From: an uncultured Alphaproteobacteria bacterium
GTDB lineage: Bacteria > Pseudomonadota > Alphaproteobacteria > HIMB59 > GCA-002718135
Reading direction: 5' to 3'
Length of the DNA: 46,638 nt
Assembly: GCA_902512325.1 (NCBI GenBank)
Contig: CABXIT010000008.1
Span: forward strand, 1-46,638
The notes below the pieces were generated by a model. The model saw nothing but the letters and a program-made list of their open reading frames with translations, was not told the origin of the DNA and searched no databases. Position 1 is the stretch's first letter; each line of letters opens with the position of its first letter. The translations under genes and the position numbers were made by a program. Shown piece by piece: positions 33,897 to 42,174 of this stretch.

Positions 33897-34355
33897 TCAG
33901 CATGAATTAATAAAACCAAGCATCTCAGTATTTGGAAAATTAATTGTATTGTTTTCTCTATCAAAAACATAAATTATATTAATTACATCATTTGGTTTTT
34001 TTTCTTTTTTTAAAATGGTGATGTTTTGATTAAAGGGAAAAAGAGGATTTAGCTCTAGGTATCTATAAAATATTTTTACTTTTGTTTCTGTATCTAAATA
34101 ATCAGGCCAACAAATTTTATTAAAAGCATAAACATCGAGGTTTTCATAAGCATTTGCTTCAGCAATAAACTCTATGTCTTCTTCATAGTCATCAACAGTG
34201 ACACTTCCAAATAAGAAATAATAATTATCCGAAATAACAAATTTATCTTTTTCTATTAAAGATCGAATTTTTTTATATTCATCAATTAACTGTTTTTCTA
34301 ACCCAAATGATTGATGACTAAAAAAAACAAAGCTAAAAATCATCATCAGCTTCAT
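33897..34355 (-). CDS. Unknown exported protein, last gene of the six-gene envelope operon
   Basis: 152 aa from the ATG at 34355. The signal peptide 'MKLMMIFSFVFFSHQSFG' is good from this start; the longer frame beginning at 34421 would put a basic non-signal stretch in front, so I reject it. The mature part has 'FLFGSVTVDDYEEDIEFIAE', one cysteine in 'NKICWPDYL' and a C-terminal Cys. The start overlaps the upstream gene by 23 nt, which shows translational coupling. No family recognised. Confidence 0.72.
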   Translation of the reverse strand: MKLMMIFSFVFFSHQSFGLEKQLIDEYKKIRSLIEKDKFVISDNYYFLFGSVTVDDYEEDIEFIAEANAYENLDVYAFNKICWPDYLDTETKVKIFYRYLELNPLFPFNQNITILKKEKKPNDVINIIYVFDRENNTINFPNTEMLGFINSC

Positions 34356-35724
34356 CACTTTCACCCGAATATGATGTGCCGTCTTCCTCTTCTTCATTTG
34401 CGTCATTAGATTCCTGCTCATTATCTAAAGTTATTTTTTCTGCAGCCTCATTAGTTTTTTGAAAATTTTCACCAGATGATCTGTTTGAAGTATTCCATCC
34501 AACAGCCGCAATACATTCTAATGCTTGCTCACTTGCCGGATGTTGGATCTCTATTGAGTCCAAATATTCAATACCTGCAGTATCGATATATCCAGATGTT
34601 TCCAATTTTTTATAATAATTTTTGATCTGTTTAGTTTCTGAATTTAAGTTATTAAGATTAGCATTATCTTCAAAAATTTTAGTATTTTGCGCCTTATTTA
34701 AATTTTCTTTATACGAAGCAATTTCATTAGCAAAAATAGCAATAAACGACTCAGCTTGAAGTATTGCTTGGCTACATGCATCAGTCCATTCATCCGTATC
34801 ATCAAAGAGAGGTGAGGCATGACCAAAAGAAATAATGGAAGGATTACCATTTTCATCAGTTGTCATTCTTGCTCCATAACTAAAGGCCCATCTAGCTATA
34901 TCTTTATCTGTTTCTTGATTTGGAATTTGATCCATTAATGCTTTTTTAGGGGTGCCAAGAGGTATATCCCCGCCTGTTGAAAGAGCATCTGCTAATAAAT
35001 TTAACTTATTACTCCACAAGCCAATAACTGAAATATCTCCTTTATTCCCATCAGAAATTTCAAAAACTTTAAAGGTTTGAAATCCTGCAATCCTGTGCTC
35101 AGCTGATGCCTCGATAGATTTACTAAATTCTTTTGTTTTAATTATTTTCTCTGCTTCTTCGGCAGCTTCAGGAGTTGTTGGGTCTTCATAGCCTGCTTCT
35201 CTCAAAGCTTGGTCTAATTTTAAATTAATAAGTGTTCTAAGTTTTTTACCTTCTTCAAAGGAACTCATTTCATTCATTAAATCTTCCATTTCAGAAGTTC
35301 CTGGTTCAGGAGGCTGTGCGTATGATCCTTGTTTTCTTTCATTAACAATATTTGTTGAAATTCGTTGACCCATAAATTTGATAAATTGTTTTTTTGATTC
35401 CAAGAAAGCGATATCAAATGCATCTTGTCTAGCATCTCCAAAATTAGCAAAGCTATTATCAAAAGCAATACCGCTAGTTCCAATAGAGACAAAAAAATCT
35501 CCCCCCTTCTCTTCAACACGCGTATTTAAACCTATTTTCCATTTCTTTGATTTTCTAACAAAATCTTCAGCCATGTTTTTAGATTGACCAGATTTTTTAT
35601 GTAATTTGATTGAGGGCTTATCTATTGCAAATTCTTCATTAGTTTCAACAGCATACGTAATATTAGTTATTAAAAATGAAAATGATAAAGATAAAATAAT
35701 AAATAATTTTTTACCAATCGTCAT
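34333..35724 (-). CDS. Unknown exported protein, fifth gene of the envelope operon
   Basis: 463 aa. Signal peptide 'LFIILSLSFSFLITNITYA' then a mature domain with repeated features such as 'KWKIGLNTRVEEKGGDFFVSIG', 'DARQDAFDIAFLESKKQFIKF' (an alternating Ala/aliphatic helix like those of LPP20-type modules), 'SAEHRIAGFQTFKVFEI' and 'DACSQAILQAESFIAIFANE'. It ends in a highly acidic, low-complexity tail (about residues 425-463, Glu/Asp/Ser rich). It overlaps the CsgG-like gene by 14 nt. I do not recognise a named family; the stretches suggest a periplasmic or outer-membrane-associated protein. Confidence 0.8.
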   Translation of the reverse strand: MTIGKKLFIILSLSFSFLITNITYAVETNEEFAIDKPSIKLHKKSGQSKNMAEDFVRKSKKWKIGLNTRVEEKGGDFFVSIGTSGIAFDNSFANFGDARQDAFDIAFLESKKQFIKFMGQRISTNIVNERKQGSYAQPPEPGTSEMEDLMNEMSSFEEGKKLRTLINLKLDQALREAGYEDPTTPEAAEEAEKIIKTKEFSKSIEASAEHRIAGFQTFKVFEISDGNKGDISVIGLWSNKLNLLADALSTGGDIPLGTPKKALMDQIPNQETDKDIARWAFSYGARMTTDENGNPSIISFGHASPLFDDTDEWTDACSQAILQAESFIAIFANEIASYKENLNKAQNTKIFEDNANLNNLNSETKQIKNYYKKLETSGYIDTAGIEYLDSIEIQHPASEQALECIAAVGWNTSNRSSGENFQKTNEAAEKITLDNEQESNDANEEEEDGTSYSGESDEADDDF

Positions 35725-36970
35725 CTGTTGTCCCCTTTTTCTTTTTTTGATTAATCTTTTCTTTAGCTATATCAATATCTGAGATGTTTGTATCAATCTT
35801 TCTTAAAATGTATTTTTTAGGCTCAAAATTGTCTTCTAAATTATAAGCTTGCTCTATTATTTTTCCACTTGATAGTTTGGCGCTAACTTGAGATATTTGT
35901 AATTTACCAACTTCTTTTTGCTCTCTTCCGATATATTCTTTTGTATAGCTATCTTTAATTTTCTCCCCAAGTTCAATTATGGTGAATTCCTCTCCGATTT
36001 CTACTTCTAATCCTCCTTGACCTATATAGGCGGTATCACCAGATATTTTTTCTAATCTTAGCGGATATATAGCATTTAAAATTGTACTCCCAATTTCCAA
36101 AGATGCTTTTTTAATTATATACCCCTCTAGAGAAACAATATCTTTTTCTTCAATATCAAACACTCCTGTGTAATCATCTGAAAACATAATTTGTGAAGTT
36201 GGGATATCGATAATTCTATAGCTAAACTCAATAAAGGCTTTTTTGGAAGATACAGAATTATTAGAGTTTTTAATCTTAATAGTTTTTTCTTCCGTAAATA
36301 ATTTTTGTAAAGTACCAACCATTATATAATCAGAGAATAATTTTTGACCGATCTTTACTGTTTCTTCAATATTTGTTTGATTAGTTTTAATAATATTTAA
36401 TTCACTATTCATATGATTCAGATATTCTCTATCCAAAACAGTAAATTTTCTTGTTTGCACAAGGTATGAAACTAAATTTTGTATTAATAAATCATCCACT
36501 TTACTATTTGATACAACGTCATCCATTAACTTAAAAGATTTATCAAAATAATAAAAAGGCATTACTGCTATTCTTTTTCTTTGAGCAGATTTTTTTAATT
36601 TAAATTTACCAATCTTTGCAGAGATAGAAATTTTAACAACATTATTTGACGATTTATCCTCACTTAGTACTTTAAAGCTTGAAACATAACCCTGTGTTTG
36701 TTCTTTGATAATTTTTTGAAACTCTTTAGATGAGTAATAAGAACTATCTTGATTTGTACTAATGGCTTGTGAAATCTTTTTTAACGAAGTTTGTGTTTCA
36801 ATACTTCTCCCATTTACTTGCGCAATTGCATTAGATAAGGAATTATTAAGTGCTTCCGTATAAGATGAGCCAATACCTTTTGCTTTAACATCAATGTATT
36901 CAATCGTATTAGTAAATGCAGATTTTGAAGTTATGAAGAATATAAAAAATATTGTTATAAAATATTTCAT
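35711..36970 (-). CDS. CsgG/FlgT-like envelope protein
   Basis: 419 aa with signal peptide 'FITIFFIFFITSKSAFT'. Residues about 22-100 have 'VKAKGIGSSYTEALNNSLSNAIAQVNG', the helical pattern of LPP20/FlgT N-terminal domains (described here by pattern, not search). The middle (about 130-290) has 'RKRIAVMPFYYF', 'LVSYLVQTRKFTVLDREYLN', 'KLFSDYIMVGTL', the CsgG/LpoB-type outer-membrane lipoprotein fold. The C-terminal 'VEIGEEFTIIELGEKI' and 'EVGKLQISQVSAKLSSGKI' resembles the FlgT C-terminal domain. No lipobox Cys is seen, so it is probably a soluble periplasmic protein. One-base overlap with the gene upstream. Confidence 0.82.
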   Translation of the reverse strand: MKYFITIFFIFFITSKSAFTNTIEYIDVKAKGIGSSYTEALNNSLSNAIAQVNGRSIETQTSLKKISQAISTNQDSSYYSSKEFQKIIKEQTQGYVSSFKVLSEDKSSNNVVKISISAKIGKFKLKKSAQRKRIAVMPFYYFDKSFKLMDDVVSNSKVDDLLIQNLVSYLVQTRKFTVLDREYLNHMNSELNIIKTNQTNIEETVKIGQKLFSDYIMVGTLQKLFTEEKTIKIKNSNNSVSSKKAFIEFSYRIIDIPTSQIMFSDDYTGVFDIEEKDIVSLEGYIIKKASLEIGSTILNAIYPLRLEKISGDTAYIGQGGLEVEIGEEFTIIELGEKIKDSYTKEYIGREQKEVGKLQISQVSAKLSSGKIIEQAYNLEDNFEPKKYILRKIDTNISDIDIAKEKINQKKKKGTTDDDW

Positions 36971-38613
36971 TACAAAATTTCAATTATACCTTCTGCATCA
37001 CCAAATTCTTCTTGTGTTTCTGTTTCTAAATCTATGTTTTTTGCTTCTCTAATTTTTTTTAACGCTTGGTAAAAATAAGCGAGGTTTCCTTTTGTACGGC
37101 TCACAACCTCTGCTGCTGCTGCCGCATCCTCAAAACTGCCTGAACTAAAAATTGCAGCTATAGAATTAAAAAATAACTCACCTTCCCCCCCTGCTTTTGC
37201 AGCATACACATGAGCGGCATCAATTTTCTTTTTAGCTTCTTCATTATTTTGGCCACTATTAGTGTTTTTGAATAACTCATTGGTTCCATTAGAAATTCTC
37301 GTTGTCACCCTCTCCATATCTAATTGTGCAGGATCTGAGACAATATATTCTAGTAACAGTTTTAAATCTGATGCCACATCAACTAATCCTAATGCTTCAG
37401 CTGCAAGTATTTGTGCTTGTATATAATTGGTATACATATTTCGTAAGGACTCTCTTTCTGGTGTCCTAGGCCCATTCATATACATATTTAAATATTGAAT
37501 TGATGGATCTACATACTTAGCTTTTACAATCATGCACGGATTATCCTCAGAAATAACGCACCCTTTATCATTTGGCCTTTCAATTGATATTTTGAATGAC
37601 TCAATAGTTTTGTTGGCAAAAGCTTTTCCAAGAGCTCCTTTGGGATTAAGATATAAAAAAGCTAGTTCTTTTCTCAAAAGATCTCTCCATACAACTTCTA
37701 AGCATTCTTTATTTAGGCAAATAGCATTTTTGGATCCAATATTATAAATCAAATTTGGTGAATACCGTTGAAAAGATTCAATTCTCAATCTTACTTTGTT
37801 TTTGTCATAGTCATCTAAAAACTGTTTAGATAGTTCATTACCCATATAATGAGCATCAGCGATAAACTCCATAGTGCCATTGTCTTCAAATCCTACAACA
37901 ATCATTTTTTTTGTAAAACACTTGCTTTTAAGATCTCTTGAATCTTTTTGCCCTTGAGTTATTACTCTTCTCTTCCATTTGGTCATAATTTTACAACCAT
38001 TATTTTCTAAAACTTGAATAACTTGGTCTTTGTTCATATCAAAATTTAATTCAGATAATTCATTATCACTGGGGTAATTTAAATAATTGGCTCCAACAGT
38101 AACAACATCAACATCACTTATATGTTCTGTGCCCTCAGGAGCAGCAGCGTTAGGAGTAGTTCTTTGGTTGGAATTATTGGTTAAAGAGTTTGAAGAATTA
38201 ATATCATTAACACTTGTAATTTGTGCATAAACCTCTTCAGCTGTCCCATAGTATGCTTGTAAATTTCCATTACCATCATTTGTGTAATAAAGATTAACAC
38301 AATCAAACTGATTAGTACCATCATATAAAAAACAAATTTTATTATTCTCCGCTTTCCATTTACCTCTATAAAAGCCTTTGTATTGACCTGATAACATTTC
38401 AAATTCAAAATTTCCATTGGCCTGAAATATTTCAATAAAATTTGAATTGTCTGAATAAATACCTTCAATAATTTTATTATTTAGAAAGTTAGCTATCTCA
38501 TTTGTTTTAGCAATATTCAGAGAGCTTGGATTTATTGAACTATATTGATTTGCTTGAACGTTAAATGAAATAATAAAAAAAATAATAAATATAAATTTTT
38601 TTAAAAAAAACAT
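36970..38613 (-). CDS. Unknown exported protein, third gene of the envelope operon
   Basis: 547 aa, signal peptide 'FIFIIFFIISFNVQA' (cleavage before NQYSS). Residues about 45-130 ('NFEFEMLSGQYKGFYRGKW', 'NKICFLYDGTNQFDCVNLYYT') look like a small beta barrel with paired cysteines. Further on are 'FDMNKDQVIQVLENNGCKIMTKWKRR' (calcium- or lipoprotein-like short motif) and an all-helical C-terminus with Ala-rich stretches such as 'KKIDAAHVYAAKAGGEGELF'. No family recognised. Four nt separate it from the second gene and one base overlaps the CsgG-like gene, so it belongs to the same transcript. Confidence 0.8.
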   Translation of the reverse strand: MFFLKKFIFIIFFIISFNVQANQYSSINPSSLNIAKTNEIANFLNNKIIEGIYSDNSNFIEIFQANGNFEFEMLSGQYKGFYRGKWKAENNKICFLYDGTNQFDCVNLYYTNDGNGNLQAYYGTAEEVYAQITSVNDINSSNSLTNNSNQRTTPNAAAPEGTEHISDVDVVTVGANYLNYPSDNELSELNFDMNKDQVIQVLENNGCKIMTKWKRRVITQGQKDSRDLKSKCFTKKMIVVGFEDNGTMEFIADAHYMGNELSKQFLDDYDKNKVRLRIESFQRYSPNLIYNIGSKNAICLNKECLEVVWRDLLRKELAFLYLNPKGALGKAFANKTIESFKISIERPNDKGCVISEDNPCMIVKAKYVDPSIQYLNMYMNGPRTPERESLRNMYTNYIQAQILAAEALGLVDVASDLKLLLEYIVSDPAQLDMERVTTRISNGTNELFKNTNSGQNNEEAKKKIDAAHVYAAKAGGEGELFFNSIAAIFSSGSFEDAAAAAEVVSRTKGNLAYFYQALKKIREAKNIDLETETQEEFGDAEGIIEIL

Positions 38614-38617
38614 TTTG

Positions 38618-39691
38618 TTAGTTAGACAAAATATTAATAATTGTCTTTGATGAATTTTCAGAGGATTGCTTTAGCGCATTAGTTCTTGCGACATCAAGTG
38701 TAGAGCCTAAACCAGCAAACACTGCAGGACTAACTGATGATACAAGTTTTGGTCTTCTATCAGTAATATTCCATACTTCTCCATTTACCTGTGCGGTAAT
38801 TTTAATATTTCCAGTTGATTGATCTATTTCTTTTTGCCCTAGATACACTTTTGCATAAACAACATGCCCTATATCTTTATGATTTTTTTGTATCATACCT
38901 ATAACTTTAGCTTTAGTCCGCGATTTAGGCTGCCCCCCTTCTTCAATTTCTGTTTTCATTTCATCATAAATATCGGAAATATCATCATCAAAAAGCATAT
39001 AGACATCAGTTAGCTCAAAGTTTGTCATCGTGAATTCTTCAGTAAAAGCTCCTAAAAAGTCTTCTGTAGCTTTTTCAGAATAGGAGGATTGTATAATGTC
39101 ACTTTTACTTTCATCACTGCCTCCAGTTGTTGAGGTTTCACTGGTAGTGACTTCACTATTAGAAATTGTTTCAACTCCATCTGATGCTTCTACTTGAGAA
39201 GCATTTTCTGTATTTGAAGTATCAGATCGTTGGTAGTCTTTTATGTCAAAAGATTTTGCACCGTCTACTTGAAGGGCAAACATAACAAGAGCAATTCCTG
39301 ATTTAATATTGTTTGCTGCACTTGTATTATTATCAATTAACAACGCATTTATTTCTTTTTCAAAAATTTCTATTTTTACTTTAACAATGTATTTTTTTTC
39401 TTTTTTTAAGAGATCATCATCAACAAAATCACAAACTAAATAGTCTAAAAAATTATCTTCAACTTTATTTCTAACTTTTCTATAATTTTGATACTTAGCA
39501 TCATCAAAGGTATTTACATATTTCTTTAACCCTTTAAGACAAGCTATCTTAAATGCTTTATCCATAATTACTTGTTTTTCATTTCCTTTGAATTTTTTGT
39601 ATGTAACTTCAGCCATCTCGTTGTAGGTAACAGCTAATAAATTTAAGGATAATAAAAGCGACGTTGATAAAATAGCTATAAATATTTTCAT
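38618..39691 (-). CDS. Unknown exported protein with LPP20-like modules, second gene of the envelope operon
   Basis: 357 aa; signal peptide 'FIAILSTSLLLSLNLLAVT'. The mature N-terminal part (about 20-135) carries 'EKQVIMDKAFKIACLKGLKKYV', a pattern like LPP20/FlgP-type domains. A Ser/Thr/Glu-rich linker (about 165-215, e.g. 'ETISNSEVTTSETSTTGGSD') joins it to a C-terminal domain with 'HVVYAKVYLGQKEIDQ', 'TAQVNGEVWNITDRRPK' and the closing 'LDVARTNALKQSSENSSKTI' helix, again LPP20-like. Its ATG overlaps the TGA of the first gene (ATGA). Function unknown. Confidence 0.82.
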   Translation of the reverse strand: MKIFIAILSTSLLLSLNLLAVTYNEMAEVTYKKFKGNEKQVIMDKAFKIACLKGLKKYVNTFDDAKYQNYRKVRNKVEDNFLDYLVCDFVDDDLLKKEKKYIVKVKIEIFEKEINALLIDNNTSAANNIKSGIALVMFALQVDGAKSFDIKDYQRSDTSNTENASQVEASDGVETISNSEVTTSETSTTGGSDESKSDIIQSSYSEKATEDFLGAFTEEFTMTNFELTDVYMLFDDDISDIYDEMKTEIEEGGQPKSRTKAKVIGMIQKNHKDIGHVVYAKVYLGQKEIDQSTGNIKITAQVNGEVWNITDRRPKLVSSVSPAVFAGLGSTLDVARTNALKQSSENSSKTIINILSN

Positions 39692-40962
39692 TTTACAGAA
39701 GCGAGTTTATCTACAAATTTCTTGAATTCAAGTATTTCCTTCTTATTTGTTTGGTTTTTGGTAATCTTTTTAAGCCATTCCACGTCTTCATTATTTTTAA
39801 AATCAGAATTAATTATATTAGAGAATTCTATAGCCAAAGGTTTGTAAGTTAAATTGATAATATTAATATATTCATTAGTTTTATTTAAAGTCAAAATATC
39901 AGGAATTTTTTTAAAATCAGCTTTTGTCATTTTAATATTTAAATATTCTTTATCTAGTAAAGGTTCATAAAAACGTAAATTAATACCGGCACCATACACG
40001 TACCAAGTAAGACCTTTGACTTTTGCATCTTTTTTATATTTTTGTTTAACAAAGCCTCTTAGATTAAAATCAATAAAATAAGTTGGCTCTGGTATTTGAA
40101 GAAGGAAAGCTTCGCTTTGATCAGCGTACTTCCCTCTTATTTTATTTCCAACACCAACACCTTCAAAATAAGGAACTACTACTAAATTATGTTTTAATGC
40201 AAGCTCACCTAAAAAAGTATTTGCTATGTTTCTTTTTAGAAGATGCATATTATTAATAAAAGAGTCTGGTATTAAATTAACTACTTTCTCATTATTGACT
40301 AAGAAACCATTATCTGATGGATTAACTCCAATATAAAAATCATAAAATTCATTAATTTTTATATCTTTCATTATACTGATAAAAGTATCATTATTATTTT
40401 TTAATACTTGATTTGATGAGGGGTCTTTCAGCCATTTTCCATCTTCATAAGATTTTATAAATAAATTTACAATTTGATCATCATCTAATTTTGGTGAAGG
40501 ATCGCTAATATAAATGCTTTGAAAAGGAATGGCTTTTAAAAAAGTCATTTTATCAAAATCAAAAAAAATAATTTGGAAATAATTATTAATATTATAAATA
40601 TAACAATTCGAAATTTTAATTTTTTTACAATCTTCTTCAGGTAACTTAAATTCCTCAAATAATTCTTGATCCAAAAAAACTGATACGGCAATTTTACTTG
40701 TCTCATTTGATATTAATGAAGAGTCTTCTAAAATATTTATATGATTAAAAATATTTGATCTAATTTCTTTATGCAGTGTCTGATCAATAATATTTTGCTT
40801 CCCATTATATTTATTCAAGAGTTTATTTGTGTAATATGCAGATCTTTCAAGATCTTTATACTCAGCATTTATTGAAAATCCTGTCAAAACAACATTTGTT
40901 TTAATTGCGAAAACACTATTGGAAAATAATATGATCAAAAAAAATAATAAAAAAAATTTCAT
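39688..40962 (-). CDS. Unknown exported protein, first gene of the envelope operon
   Basis: 424 aa with signal peptide 'FLLFFLIILFSNSVFA' (cleavage before IKTNV). The mature part contains 'KEIRSNIFNHINILEDSSL', 'DYIYNINNYFQIIFFDFD'-like hydrophobic stretches and 'NHNLVVVPYFEGVGVGNKIRGK'-like sequence near residues 260-282 that resembles a beta-barrel or lipid-binding surface. No family recognised. It starts the six-gene unit; the divergent gene at 41110 begins 147 nt away, and the intervening AT-rich sequence must hold both promoters. Confidence 0.8.
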   Translation of the reverse strand: MKFFLLFFLIILFSNSVFAIKTNVVLTGFSINAEYKDLERSAYYTNKLLNKYNGKQNIIDQTLHKEIRSNIFNHINILEDSSLISNETSKIAVSVFLDQELFEEFKLPEEDCKKIKISNCYIYNINNYFQIIFFDFDKMTFLKAIPFQSIYISDPSPKLDDDQIVNLFIKSYEDGKWLKDPSSNQVLKNNNDTFISIMKDIKINEFYDFYIGVNPSDNGFLVNNEKVVNLIPDSFINNMHLLKRNIANTFLGELALKHNLVVVPYFEGVGVGNKIRGKYADQSEAFLLQIPEPTYFIDFNLRGFVKQKYKKDAKVKGLTWYVYGAGINLRFYEPLLDKEYLNIKMTKADFKKIPDILTLNKTNEYINIINLTYKPLAIEFSNIINSDFKNNEDVEWLKKITKNQTNKKEILEFKKFVDKLASVK

Positions 40963-41109
40963 CTATTTTCTATCTTTACAGATATTCATATTAAAATAAA
41001 ATAGAATATCAAATTAACTAGTTATCAACAATAAGTGACATTTTAATATTCTTTAAAAATTCATATTTAAGACTTCTTTTCGACTAATTTTTTATTTATT
41101 TCTTTTTTT

Positions 41110-41805
41110 GTGGCAGAGATAACTAAACGAATTTTATTATTTTTAATATCACTTGTATTAATCATATTATATCTTGTCTCTGCTACAACCTCCTATGCAG
41201 AAGTATCTTATGAATATGAGACAACTGAAAAACATTTTCGTTTCTATAAAATAAATTGGATCGTTGAAAATGATGACTCAGGTAAACCTTTTGTTTGTGG
41301 TACTAAAGTTTCTACTTTCGATATGAGTGGAAGAAAATTTGTTATTGAATATTATTATTTATTAAAAGATAATAACACGATTGTTACACGTTTTGATGTA
41401 AGTGCCATACAAATGAGTGTGATGGATCCAGATTCACATGAATTAGATGTATATGATATTAAATTGTACGGCTCTGTAATCACCAAAGATGATAAGGAAA
41501 TATTAGCAGGTGTTCGATCTGCTGGGAGTATCTATAGAGGTGTTGGCGCTGAATATTATGAATTTGATCGAGAAGGAAACACTAAAATTTTTAAAACTCT
41601 CTACAAAGGAAGATATGAATTAGAAATTTACACTATCCCAGGTGTTAGTTTTAAAGTTCCTATACGAGTAAATTTACAATATCGAAAAGAACACGAATAT
41701 AAAATTGACAATTGTATAGCTCAATTAGTCGTTAATTATAAAAAAGAAAAAGAACAAGAATCTAAAGTTTTCGTTGATGAGGATATAGCAAATAGAGTTG
41801 GTTAG
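41110..41805 (+). CDS. Unknown exported protein, divergent from the envelope operon
   Basis: 231 aa. The only standard start in frame is GTG at 41110; a TAA lies 13 codons upstream. The signal peptide is 'LFLISLVLIILYLVSATTSYA' (cleavage before EVSYEYE). The mature domain is mostly beta strand ('HFRFYKINWIVENDD', 'KFVIEYYYLLKDNNTIVTRFD', 'YKGRYELEIYTIPGVSFKVPI') with two cysteines in the mature protein. No family recognised. It is followed by the SMR-like gene after 21 nt, so it may lead that operon. Confidence 0.72.
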   Translation: MAEITKRILLFLISLVLIILYLVSATTSYAEVSYEYETTEKHFRFYKINWIVENDDSGKPFVCGTKVSTFDMSGRKFVIEYYYLLKDNNTIVTRFDVSAIQMSVMDPDSHELDVYDIKLYGSVITKDDKEILAGVRSAGSIYRGVGAEYYEFDREGNTKIFKTLYKGRYELEIYTIPGVSFKVPIRVNLQYRKEHEYKIDNCIAQLVVNYKKEKEQESKVFVDEDIANRVG

Positions 41806-41826
41806 TGATATTGTACGCAGTATGAT

Positions 41827-42159
41827 ATGAGTATATTTTTAACTTATAGTTTTCTTCTTACAGCTGTTGCCTTTGGTACTGCGTCAAATATTTTTGCTAA
41901 AGAAGCAGAAGGTTTTACAAAATTATTCCCTTCCCTATTAAGCGCCTTAACAATTGTTCTGTGCATGTATTGTTTATCGCAAGTGATGAAAACTATATCT
42001 GCTGGTTACACCTACGCTACATTTGCAGGCTTATGTATCACTGCCACAACTATCTTAGGTATTTTAAGATTTAATCAATGGCCAAACTTTTATGCTTTTA
42101 TAGGATTAATTTTTATTATTATTGGTGTGGTTATGGTAAATCTATTGGGAAAAAATTAA
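41827..42159 (+). CDS. SMR (EmrE)-family membrane protein lacking the essential glutamate
   Basis: 110 aa with four helices, the length of EmrE. 'EGFTKLFPS' and 'YTYATFAGL' align with the EmrE 'SEGFTRLWPS' and 'IAYAIWSGV' regions. Residues number identically to EmrE up to the first helix: A13, V14, A15, F16, G17, T18. The membrane Glu14 that binds protons and drugs in EmrE is therefore Val here, so it cannot be a proton-coupled multidrug exporter of the ordinary kind. Similar loss is known in ArnE/ArnF-type SMR relatives, which flip lipid-linked sugars. It lies 16 nt before a sugar kinase gene. Confidence 0.82.
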   Translation: MSIFLTYSFLLTAVAFGTASNIFAKEAEGFTKLFPSLLSALTIVLCMYCLSQVMKTISAGYTYATFAGLCITATTILGILRFNQWPNFYAFIGLIFIIIGVVMVNLLGKN

Positions 42160-42174
42160 ATAATTAACGATGAT

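Noticed and set aside
34356..34421. Longer N-terminus for the exported protein ending at 33897
   Set aside because: It would add a basic stretch before the signal peptide and overlap the upstream gene further; the ATG at 34355 gives a normal signal peptide.
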